DNA of 64,000 nucleotides from positions 154,277 to 218,276 of the forward strand of contig JARBTJ010000004.1 in assembly GCA_029240245.1 (NCBI GenBank), in the 5' to 3' direction. The stretch's first letter is position 1. Each line of letters opens with the position of its first letter. Made by a program: the position numbers and the translations under genes. Below, one piece after another: positions 54,018 through 61,657 of the stretch. The DNA comes from Herbinix sp. (GTDB lineage Bacteria; Bacillota; Clostridia; Lachnospirales; Lachnospiraceae). The notes beneath the pieces were generated by a model. It saw only the letters and a list, made by a program, of their open reading frames with translations. It ran no database searches and was not told the origin of the DNA.

Positions 54018-55394
54018 CTAAATATCTGTTTCATAATAAATTTCGAATGAACTGGAAGACACCTTCTTAGCCATTGCCAATGCTGTATGCGCATTTGCCA
54101 ACAACGTAGAATAGTCCTTCTGCCTGCCCAGACGAAACGCAATTCCTATACTGACGGACAATCCGTTTTTCGAATACCGGTATGAATGTAGATCCTCCAC
54201 CGCCTTACAAATCAGCTCTGCTTTTTGATAGGCATTCTTATCCTCCCGTATTCCTTTTAAATAAACCACAAATTCACTTGTTCCCAATCTTCCGATAATA
54301 TCGGTTGACCGAAAATGTGATTTTAGAATTCCACCAAAGGTTGTCAAAACATTCTCTCCTTGGATGGTTTTTAGAATTTCATTCAATGTTTTATAGTTTT
54401 TTATATCCAACAGTAAGAGCGCTGATAATTCATCCGCCTCCTGCTTTATAACCGCATCCGCTATCAACGCTTCTGAAGATGCTTTTGTTAAAACCTTCGT
54501 AAGAGTATCCCATTCCGACTTGATCGGAGTAGTATCCTCCTCTTTCTTACACGAATTCGTGATTGCCAATTTTCCAACCACCTTATAGGGATTCTTGTTA
54601 TCATCAAAAATAATTGAGGCATTACAGATATACCAATTAGGTATACCATTTTTTGGAACAAGCCGTACTTCAAACCTGACCTGTTTTCTTCCGCTCATCA
54701 CACTGTTGAATATGCCGATAATGGCGGGCAGCTCCTCCGGATGTACTATTTTTGTATGCTCCAGGCGGCTTCGGAAATTTGGCATGATAGCTTCTTTTCC
54801 GAATATTTCATGAAACAGCTCTGAAAAAATTAAGGTGTCATTGGCTATCTCATATTCAAAGTACAATTCCTTTGAAAGCTCGGTTATGGTTCGGTGATAG
54901 TCGTTTTGTTGCTCTATTTTCTTATATTTCAACATATGGTCCGTCACATCCATGGCTATGCAGGAATACACCGGCACATTCTTGCTTCCAGACTGAAATA
55001 CCTCATTTGTACGGCTTCCGGTAATCATCACCCACTTAAAGCTGCCATCCTGTTGCAATGTACGGAAATTAAAACTGATCATATTATCCTTACGGTGTCT
55101 CTGTGCCGCCAGCTGCTGTGTTACATAAATAATATCAGCGGAATACACAATCCGAAGTAATGCCAACGGAGCCATAGTAATAACTTTATCTGTGACATTT
55201 TTAATTAACGAGTAAAAAGTATCTGTTGCATATAGTATAGTTACTACATCATCAAATGCCAGTTTTGCTATTCCACCGGGTGCTGTCTTTAATAATTGTT
55301 CTGATATTAGTGCGTCTTTATCATCCATAATAGGTACCTTGTATACACCTTTCCCAAGCATTTCTATCCCTAATTTTATATATTTCTGTGTCAT
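54018..55394 (-). CDS. PAS protein with degenerate GGDEF domain
   Basis: A 458-residue cytoplasmic signalling protein. Two PAS-type sensor regions are suggested at about 35-155 (with the PAC-like SFKWVMITGSRTNEVFQSGS) and 170-285 (VPKNGIPNWYICNASIIFDD). A GGDEF-fold domain occupies about 310-455 (LSALLLLDIKNYKTLNEILK, IIGRLGTSEFVVYL, LSVSIGIAF). The catalytic GGDEF is GTSEF, so diguanylate cyclase activity is unlikely and a sensory or scaffolding role is more probable. It heads the leftward arm of the hydrogenase locus, divergent from hydC. Confidence 0.85.
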   Translation of the reverse strand: MTQKYIKLGIEMLGKGVYKVPIMDDKDALISEQLLKTAPGGIAKLAFDDVVTILYATDTFYSLIKNVTDKVITMAPLALLRIVYSADIIYVTQQLAAQRHRKDNMISFNFRTLQQDGSFKWVMITGSRTNEVFQSGSKNVPVYSCIAMDVTDHMLKYKKIEQQNDYHRTITELSKELYFEYEIANDTLIFSELFHEIFGKEAIMPNFRSRLEHTKIVHPEELPAIIGIFNSVMSGRKQVRFEVRLVPKNGIPNWYICNASIIFDDNKNPYKVVGKLAITNSCKKEEDTTPIKSEWDTLTKVLTKASSEALIADAVIKQEADELSALLLLDIKNYKTLNEILKTIQGENVLTTFGGILKSHFRSTDIIGRLGTSEFVVYLKGIREDKNAYQKAELICKAVEDLHSYRYSKNGLSVSIGIAFRLGRQKDYSTLLANAHTALAMAKKVSSSSFEIYYETDI

Positions 55395-55420
55395 CTACAC
55401 ATTGCGTGATTCTACTTATG

Positions 55421-55449
55421 ATTATACATTATAATACTTTATATAACAA
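55421..55449 (-). promoter_or_regulatory. Promoter of the leftward hydrogenase-associated arm
   Basis: On the minus strand TTGTTA (55449-55444), 17 bases, TATAAT (55426-55421), about 27 bases before the PAS-GGDEF start. Confidence 0.62.
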
Positions 55450-55592
55450 AATTCAATGTAGGAATCATTTGACAATACTGTAAAAATAGGCTTTGGAAAG
55501 GCCTTTCCCTGTATTATACATGTTGCATATTTCTCTTAAGTTAAATATAATAATTGTTGTAGATAATTTTTGTAGATTTTTTAACACACTTA

Positions 55593-55601
55593 TGCTATAA
55601 T
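55593..55601 (+). promoter_or_regulatory. Extended -10 promoter of the hydrogenase operon
   Basis: TGCTATAAT is an extended -10 element (TGN plus TATAAT) without a good -35. Two direct TTGTAGAT repeats lie just upstream (about 55557-55577) and may bind a regulator. Confidence 0.58.
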
Positions 55602-55643
55602 GTCGTTGTTTGTGGCAACTATTTCATTCAAGGAGGTTTTACA

Positions 55644-56138
55644 ATGGGTTCTCAAAAAAATACAGTACCCTTTGCTGGAACAAAAGAGCAGGAAGCAGCG
55701 TTATTAAAAGTCATTGCTGATCATAAAGATGACAAAGGTGCTCTCATGCCGATATTGCAAAAGGCACAAGATATTTATGGATATCTTCCGATAGAAGTTC
55801 AATCCATAATTTCCAACGAAATGAACGTTCCGTTGGAGAAAGTTTACGGCATCGTAACTTTTTATTCTCAATTTTCATTAAATCCAAAAGGAAAATTTAA
55901 GGTTTCCGTTTGTTTGGGAACTGCATGCTATGTAAAAGGATCAGGTGATATTTTCAATAAACTGCAAGAAAATCTTGGTATCGGCGATGGCGATTGCACG
56001 GCCGACGGTAAATTTTCACTCGAATCCTGTCGTTGCATCGGAGCATGCGGCTTAGCACCCGTACTCACCGTCAATGAAGATGTTTATGGTAAGCTTACTG
56101 TAGATGATATCGACGGCATTTTAGCGAAATATAAATAA
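55644..56138 (+). CDS. hydC: NADH-dependent/bifurcating [FeFe]-hydrogenase subunit HydC (NuoE-like)
   Basis: A 164-residue thioredoxin-like [2Fe-2S] protein of the NuoE family, the small subunit of multimeric [FeFe]-hydrogenase. The cluster ligands are in SVCLGTACYVKG and ESCRCIGACGLAP. The N-terminal helical part contains MPILQKAQDIYGYLPIEVQ and VYGIVTFYSQFSL. AGGAGG lies 8 bases upstream. It is the first gene of hydC-HATPase-ferredoxin-hydB-hydA. Confidence 0.93.
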   Translation: MGSQKNTVPFAGTKEQEAALLKVIADHKDDKGALMPILQKAQDIYGYLPIEVQSIISNEMNVPLEKVYGIVTFYSQFSLNPKGKFKVSVCLGTACYVKGSGDIFNKLQENLGIGDGDCTADGKFSLESCRCIGACGLAPVLTVNEDVYGKLTVDDIDGILAKYK

Positions 56139-56139
56139 C

Positions 56140-56697
56140 ATGATGACTGAACTATCCCTCAATGTATTGGATGTTGCTAACAATTCAGTAAGAGCAATGG
56201 CTGATTTCATCGAAATATTCATTCGGATACATAGAGAATCGGATAATCTGATGATTATCATAACCGATAACGGCTGTGGTATGACCGGAGAACAGTTAGC
56301 AAAAGTGGAAGACCCCTTCTTCACGACTCGTACTACCAGGGGAGTGGGCTTAGGCATCCCATTTTTTAAGCAAGCGGCAATAAATACGGGCGGTAGCTTT
56401 ACGATTGAGTCCTCGGTGGGAAAGGGTACAAAAGTAACAGCAGTTTTTGGTTTATCCCATATTGACCGCATGCCATTAGGTGATATGAATAGTACTATTT
56501 ATACACTAATTACTATAAATACGCACATTAATTTCCTTTATACCTATGAGAATGACGGAAAAAGATTTCATTTAGACACAAGGGAATTTCGCAGTATACT
56601 CGGTGATGTCCCGTTGGACGCACCGCAGGTCTCTGCATATATTAAGGATTATTTGGACGAAAATCAAAAAGAAGTTGATAATGGTTATTACGTTTAA
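56140..56697 (+). CDS. HATPase-domain protein of the hydrogenase operon
   Basis: A 185-residue protein with a histidine-kinase-like ATPase domain in residues 1-110: N box LSLNVLDVANNSVRAMADF, G1 ITDNGCGMTGEQL, F box DPFFTTR and G2 RGVGLGIPFFKQAA. There is no dimerisation/phosphoacceptor His domain. The last 70 residues (SHIDRMPLGDMN onward) are not recognised. It starts 1 base after the hydC stop and shares its position with genes in other clostridial bifurcating-hydrogenase operons. A regulatory or kinase role for hydrogenase is inferred. Confidence 0.87.
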   Translation: MMTELSLNVLDVANNSVRAMADFIEIFIRIHRESDNLMIIITDNGCGMTGEQLAKVEDPFFTTRTTRGVGLGIPFFKQAAINTGGSFTIESSVGKGTKVTAVFGLSHIDRMPLGDMNSTIYTLITINTHINFLYTYENDGKRFHLDTREFRSILGDVPLDAPQVSAYIKDYLDENQKEVDNGYYV

Positions 56698-56703
56698 AAT
56701 CAG

Positions 56704-56782
56704 GTCACTAAATGTTTTATTTTTATTAAGGAGGTAAATCCTCCTTATAAGTCACTAAATGTTTTATTTTTTATTAAGGAGG
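56704..56782 (+). repeat. Duplicated ribosome-site segment with built-in anti-Shine-Dalgarno
   Basis: GTCACTAAATGTTTTATTTT followed by ATTAAGGAGG occurs at 56704-56734 and again, one T longer, at 56751-56782. Between them CCTCCTT (about 56739-56746) pairs with the first AAGGAGG in a 4-nt-loop hairpin, and could alternatively pair with the second AAGGAGG, which is the ribosome site of the ferredoxin gene at 56789. Confidence 0.85.
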
Positions 56783-56788
56783 ATAAGC

Positions 56789-57160
56789 ATGAAATCTCTA
56801 GAAGAGCTGAAAGCAATCAGGGAAAAGATGCAGGGCCAAATGGGGCTTCGTAGTGAGAGTAGCGACCAGATTCGTGTTGTTGTCGGTATGGCTACCTGCG
56901 GTATTGCAAGCGGTGCAAGACCCGTACTGAACACACTTTCCGAAGCAGTTCAGGCAAAAGGACTCACTAACGTTGCAGTAACACAAACCGGATGTATCGG
57001 ATTATGCCAATACGAACCGATCGTTGAGATTATGGAACCAGGTAAAGATAAAGTAACTTATGTAAAGATGACTGCCGAAAAAGCACTTGAAGTTGTTGAG
57101 CATCATCTGATTAGAGGTCAGATTGTTAAAAAATATACAATTGCCGAAATGATCGGCTAA
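56789..57160 (+). CDS. Thioredoxin-like [2Fe-2S] ferredoxin of the hydrogenase operon
   Basis: A 123-residue thioredoxin-like [2Fe-2S] protein, homologous to the N-terminal domain of HydB. Ligands are VVGMATCGIASGARP and QTGCIGLCQYEP. MKSLEELKAIREKMQGQMGL is the N-terminal helix. ATG 56789 follows AAGGAGG by 6 bases; the earlier start at 56759 lies upstream of that site. It probably carries electrons within the HydABC complex, as the corresponding subunit does in four-subunit clostridial enzymes. Confidence 0.9.
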   Translation: MKSLEELKAIREKMQGQMGLRSESSDQIRVVVGMATCGIASGARPVLNTLSEAVQAKGLTNVAVTQTGCIGLCQYEPIVEIMEPGKDKVTYVKMTAEKALEVVEHHLIRGQIVKKYTIAEMIG

Positions 57161-57178
57161 CCCAAAGGAGGACACACT

Positions 57179-58966
57179 ATGTATCGTTCACACGTATTGG
57201 TTTGCGGTGGTACCGGATGTACTTCCTCTGGAAGTCCTAAGATCATCGAAGCACTGCAGACAGAAATTAAAAAGAATGGTCTTAGCGAAGAAGTTGCGGT
57301 TGTGCAGACAGGCTGCCACGGACTTTGTGCTTTAGGACCGATTATGATTATCTATCCGGAAGCAACCTTTTATACCCTGGTTACCACGGAAGATATTCCG
57401 GAAATAGTAACTGAGCATCTATTAAAAGGACGTATTGTTACCCGTCTTCTCTATAAAGAAACTGCGGAAGATGAAGGTCTCAATTCCTTAAATGAAACAG
57501 ATTTCTACAAGAAACAACATAGAATTGCACTTCGTAACTGCGGTGTTATCAATCCGGAAAATATTGATGAATATATCGCCACAAGCGGATATGAAGCACT
57601 TGGCAAGGTATTAACTGAGAATACACCGGACCAGGTTATTCAATCCATCTTAGACAGTGGTCTTCGCGGCCGTGGCGGCGGTGGTTTCCCTACCGGCTTA
57701 AAATGGAAACTGGCAAAGGGAAATGATGCTGATCAAAAATATGTTTGCTGTAACGCAGACGAAGGTGATCCGGGTGCATTCATGGATCGTTCCGTATTAG
57801 AAGGTGACCCCCACGTAGTATTAGAGGCAATGGCGATCGCAGGTTATGCAATCGGCGCCAGCCAGGGTTACATTTATGTTCGTGCTGAATACCCCATCGC
57901 TGTTGATCGTTTAAAGATAGCAATCAATCAGGCAAGAGAATATGGTCTTCTTGGCAAAAATATCTTTAATACAGGCTTTGACTTTGATATTGATTTACGA
58001 CTTGGCGCAGGAGCGTTCGTATGTGGTGAAGAAACTGCTCTTATGACCTCTATCGAAGGAAATCGTGGTGAACCTCGTCCGCGTCCTCCGTTCCCGGCAC
58101 AAAAAGGTTTATTTATGAAACCTACCATTTTAAATAATGTTGAAACCTACGCAAATATTCCTCAGATAATTTTGAACGGCCCGGAATGGTTTGCTTCCAT
58201 GGGTACTGAGAAGTCAAAAGGAACTAAGGTATTTGCGCTCGGCGGAAAAATCAGAAATACAGGTCTTGTTGAAGTTCCTATGGGAACAACCCTCCGTGAA
58301 GTAATTGATGTAATCGGTGGCGGTATCCCGAACGGCAAGAAGTTTAAAGCAGCTCAGACCGGTGGTCCTTCCGGCGGCTGTATTCCTACTGAACATTTTG
58401 ATATCCCGATCGATTACGACAACTTAATCGGCATCGGTTCTATGATGGGTTCCGGCGGACTTATCGTAATGGATGAAGATAACTGTATGGTGGATATCGC
58501 TAAATTCTTCCTGGAGTTTACTGTTGATGAATCCTGCGGTAAATGCACCCCATGCCGTATCGGTACCAAACGTCTTCAGGAAATGTTGGAAAAGATCACA
58601 ACCGGTAACGGAACCTTGGAGGATCTTGACAAGATGGAAGAGCTTTGCTATTACATCAAGGAAAATGCTCTCTGTGGTCTCGGTCAGACTGCTCCTAACC
58701 CGGTATTATCAACATTACGTTATTTTAGAGATGAATATATCGCTCATGTTGTTGATAAGAAATGTCCTTCCGGCGTTTGTAAAGCACTTCTGTCCTATGT
58801 TATTGATGCTGAGGCTTGCAAAGGTTGTACCTTGTGTTCAAGAATCTGTCCTTCCGGCGCAATTTCCGGTAAGGTTAAGGAAGCTCATATTATTGATCAG
58901 AGTAAATGTCTCAAGTGTGGCGCATGTATGGAGAAATGCCGTTTCGGCGCTATCTCTAAGAAATAA
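57179..58966 (+). CDS. hydB: [FeFe]-hydrogenase subunit HydB (NuoF-like, FMN/NADH)
   Basis: A 595-residue flavoprotein. The N-terminal thioredoxin-like [2Fe-2S] domain has CGGTGCTSSG and TGCHGLCALGP. The NADH/FMN part is shown by LRGRGGGGFPTGLKW near 162, YVCCNADEGDPGAFMDR and GAGAFVCGEETALMTSIEGN. A NuoF 4Fe-4S site is SCGKCTPCRIGTKR near 453. A C-terminal two-cluster ferredoxin is CKGCTLCSRICPSGAI and CLKCGACMEKCRFGAI. It is the subunit where NADH meets FMN and, in bifurcating enzymes, where electrons split. GGAGG lies 10 bases upstream; the hydA start follows by 18 bases. Confidence 0.96.
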   Translation: MYRSHVLVCGGTGCTSSGSPKIIEALQTEIKKNGLSEEVAVVQTGCHGLCALGPIMIIYPEATFYTLVTTEDIPEIVTEHLLKGRIVTRLLYKETAEDEGLNSLNETDFYKKQHRIALRNCGVINPENIDEYIATSGYEALGKVLTENTPDQVIQSILDSGLRGRGGGGFPTGLKWKLAKGNDADQKYVCCNADEGDPGAFMDRSVLEGDPHVVLEAMAIAGYAIGASQGYIYVRAEYPIAVDRLKIAINQAREYGLLGKNIFNTGFDFDIDLRLGAGAFVCGEETALMTSIEGNRGEPRPRPPFPAQKGLFMKPTILNNVETYANIPQIILNGPEWFASMGTEKSKGTKVFALGGKIRNTGLVEVPMGTTLREVIDVIGGGIPNGKKFKAAQTGGPSGGCIPTEHFDIPIDYDNLIGIGSMMGSGGLIVMDEDNCMVDIAKFFLEFTVDESCGKCTPCRIGTKRLQEMLEKITTGNGTLEDLDKMEELCYYIKENALCGLGQTAPNPVLSTLRYFRDEYIAHVVDKKCPSGVCKALLSYVIDAEACKGCTLCSRICPSGAISGKVKEAHIIDQSKCLKCGACMEKCRFGAISKK

Positions 58967-58983
58967 TGTTAAAGGAGGTTAAC

Positions 58984-60732
58984 ATGGAAACATTTAATAT
59001 AAAAATAAATGGTATGCCGGTCCAAGCACCTAAGGGTTCCACAATTTTGGAAGCTGCCAGATTAGCTCACATTGATATTCCTACCCTTTGTTTCTTAAAG
59101 GAAATCAACGAAATCGGTGCCTGCCGTATCTGTGTTGTTGAGGTAAAGGGTGCAAGAAGCCTTGTAGCTTCCTGTGTGTATCCCGTTGCTGAGGGCATGG
59201 AAATTTGGACAAATACACCGAAGGTATTAAATTCCCGTAAAAAAACGTTAGAATTAATCCTCTCCGACCATGACAGAAAATGTTTATCCTGTGTACAGAG
59301 CGGAAAATGTGAACTCCAGAAGCTTTGTTCTGATCTTAAAGTAGATAACGAACTCCTCTATGAAGGTGAACGCACTCATTATGATGTTGATACTTCTGCA
59401 GCACATATGTATCGTGATAACAATAAATGTATCCTTTGCAGACGCTGTTCCGCAGTTTGTGCCGCAACACAGGGCATAGGCGTAATTGGAGCGAATGAGC
59501 GTGGCTTTGGAACAAATATTTCCTGCGCTTTTGAAATGCCGTTAGCAGAGACCAGCTGTGTATCCTGTGGACAATGTATCGCTGTATGCCCTACCGGTGC
59601 ACTTGCTGAAAAAGACTTTACTGATGATGTATTTGCAGCAATAACTGATCCTGATAAATATGTAATTGTACAGACTGCTCCTGCAGTCCGAGCAGCACTT
59701 GGTGAAGCCTTCGGACTTCCCATCGGAACCAATGTACAGGGCAAGATGGTTTCAGCACTTCGTCGTTTAGGCTTTGATAAGGTATTTGATACTGACTTCT
59801 CTGCTGACTTAACCATCATGGAAGAAGCAACCGAATTACTCGACCGTATCAATAATGGCGGTGCACTTCCTTTAATCACCTCCTGTTCACCGGGATGGAT
59901 TAAATACTGCGAGCACTACTATCCGGATATGCTTGATAACCTATCCAGCTGTAAATCACCTCAGCAGATGTTTGGTGCTATTACAAAGACCTTCTATGCT
60001 GAGAAAATGGGCATTGACCCTAATAAAATTGTTATGGTAAGCGTTATGCCATGTACTGCTAAGAAATTTGAGATTGGCAGAGATGATCAGAATGCAGCCG
60101 GAGTACCTGATGTGGATATCTCTATCACTACCCGTGAACTTGCCAGAATGATTGAACGTGTTGGCTTAAACTTCTTATCCTTACCGGATGAAGATTTTGA
60201 TGATCCGCTTGGAAGATCCACCGGTGCAGCTGTTATCTTCGGTGCTACCGGCGGTGTTATGGAAGCTGCGCTTAGAACAGCAGTTGAAGTATTAACCGGC
60301 AAGGAGCTACCGAATCCTGATTTCTTAGAGGTAAGAGGCACGAACGGTATTAAAGAAGCAACCTATCATGTAGCCGGAATGGATATTAATGTGGCGGTAG
60401 CTTCCGGTTTAAGCAATGCCAGAGAGCTTCTTGATAAAGTAAAATCCGGTGAGGCAAATTATCACTTCATCGAGATTATGGGATGTCCTGGCGGATGTGT
60501 AAACGGCGGCGGACAACCGAGAGTACCGGCAAGCTTCAGAAACTTTAATGATATCAGATCTCTTCGTGCAAAAGCTCTTTATAACCAGGATGCTGAGATG
60601 CCTCTCAGAAAGTCCCACGAAAATCCTTCCATCAAGTTACTTTATGATGAGTATTTAGGTAAACCGGGCAGCCATAAAGCACATGAGATTCTTCATACCA
60701 CCTATGTAAAACGTTCTATTAATAAATTTTAA
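58984..60732 (+). CDS. hydA: [FeFe]-hydrogenase catalytic subunit HydA
   Basis: A 582-residue M3-type enzyme that makes or consumes H2. An N-terminal [2Fe-2S] domain (Cys36, 47, 50, 64), a His-ligated 4Fe-4S site (SDHDRKCLSCVQSGKC) and a two-cluster ferredoxin (CILCRRCSAVC, CVSCGQCIAVC) lead to the H-cluster domain. Its motifs are TSCSPGW (Cys301), MPCTAKKFE (Cys357) and MGCPGGCVNGGGQP (Cys501, 505). The second residue of the usual TSCCP pair is Ser, and a Cys appears in SSCKSPQQ (Cys323). ATG 58984 follows AAAGGAGG; the ATG at 58966 precedes it. It is the last gene before a strong terminator. Confidence 0.96.
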   Translation: METFNIKINGMPVQAPKGSTILEAARLAHIDIPTLCFLKEINEIGACRICVVEVKGARSLVASCVYPVAEGMEIWTNTPKVLNSRKKTLELILSDHDRKCLSCVQSGKCELQKLCSDLKVDNELLYEGERTHYDVDTSAAHMYRDNNKCILCRRCSAVCAATQGIGVIGANERGFGTNISCAFEMPLAETSCVSCGQCIAVCPTGALAEKDFTDDVFAAITDPDKYVIVQTAPAVRAALGEAFGLPIGTNVQGKMVSALRRLGFDKVFDTDFSADLTIMEEATELLDRINNGGALPLITSCSPGWIKYCEHYYPDMLDNLSSCKSPQQMFGAITKTFYAEKMGIDPNKIVMVSVMPCTAKKFEIGRDDQNAAGVPDVDISITTRELARMIERVGLNFLSLPDEDFDDPLGRSTGAAVIFGATGGVMEAALRTAVEVLTGKELPNPDFLEVRGTNGIKEATYHVAGMDINVAVASGLSNARELLDKVKSGEANYHFIEIMGCPGGCVNGGGQPRVPASFRNFNDIRSLRAKALYNQDAEMPLRKSHENPSIKLLYDEYLGKPGSHKAHEILHTTYVKRSINKF

Positions 60733-60743
60733 TTTATCACTCA

Positions 60744-60776
60744 AAGATCCGCTGTGAACGCAGCGGATCTTTTTTG
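60744..60776 (+). terminator. Terminator of the hydrogenase operon
   Basis: AAGATCCGCTG (60744-60754) pairs with CAGCGGATCTT (60761-60771), followed by TTTTT. Confidence 0.9.
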
Positions 60777-60859
60777 TTCCGAATAAAACTTTTCTTACGA
60801 AGTATAAAATTTGTACATGACTTAACATATTGAACCGGTTATTTATTCCTTTCCATCTA

Positions 60860-60889
60860 TTGACAAACAACCTTTCTTTATTCTATACT
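60860..60889 (+). promoter_or_regulatory. Promoter of the gene at 60996
   Basis: TTGACA (60860-60865), 18 bases, TATACT (60884-60889). Confidence 0.6.
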
Positions 60890-60995
60890 TAAATATGGAA
60901 ATAAGAGGTATTAATCGTCATTTACAAATTATGACTTGAATTTTACTATTATGAATTGACTGAATTGGCAACCCATATCAGGAAGGAGCAAAACC

Positions 60996-61379
60996 ATGGC
61001 AACAAAAAAGTTTGAGAATCCATTACTGCTGCTTGATAATAGTAACATGAATACCTTATTTAATGAGGGTGAGTTTAAATGCACGAATATGACCTTTGAG
61101 GAAGCTAAGGAAATAATCGGCATGTATGACAAGGAAGATATTCTACTATGCTTCACCCAACCGGATACCTATGACATTATATTTAATTACATAGGGGTAC
61201 CTAAAAAAGATTATAAGTACAAGAGCATACGGAATATGCGTCTACATCAGGATGGTATCATCTTCAAAATTTATACTACTCCCTCTGAAACACAACCCAT
61301 CATCCATGCTGACGGCGTAGAAGCAAAAAAAATACAAAACATCTATGTATACTGTGTACATATATCCAGATTAAAATAG
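60996..61379 (+). CDS. Unknown protein, possibly DUF1874-like
   Basis: A 127-residue soluble protein with no signal peptide. The run FKCTNMTFEEAKEIIGMYDK, ILLCFTQPDTYDIIFNYIGV is loosely like DUF1874 (STIV B116-type) proteins, in which EEAKEIL precedes a helix with conserved Thr and the LLG segment, but the similarity is weak. The C-terminal half (FKIYTTPSETQPIIHADGVE) is beta-rich. AGGAAGGAG lies about 10 bases before the ATG. It has its own promoter and terminator. Confidence 0.68.
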   Translation: MATKKFENPLLLLDNSNMNTLFNEGEFKCTNMTFEEAKEIIGMYDKEDILLCFTQPDTYDIIFNYIGVPKKDYKYKSIRNMRLHQDGIIFKIYTTPSETQPIIHADGVEAKKIQNIYVYCVHISRLK

Positions 61380-61388
61380 GCAAATTAG

Positions 61389-61441
61389 AGAAAGTGTTCC
61401 CTTGATTTCATGGGTAAATCAGAGAACACTTTCTTTTTATT
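61389..61441 (+). terminator. Terminator after the unknown gene at 60996
   Basis: AGAAAGTGTTC (61389-61399) pairs with GAACACTTTCT (61424-61434), followed by TTTTATTT. Confidence 0.88.
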
Positions 61442-61657
61442 TAAAGTTAGAATATTCAATACATGCACTGTGTCCTTATAGCATTCGATATAATACAGCA
61501 ATTTCATTTATCACCTGGGCTTACTTTCTCCATTTTTATTAATTTATTATCCAGATAGGTTACATTTTCATAAATTATATACGTATGCATTTGTTCTTGA
61601 TTGTGATAAAATATTAACATACTCACTTATACATTCAAGAAGGGCTAGGTGCAAGCG

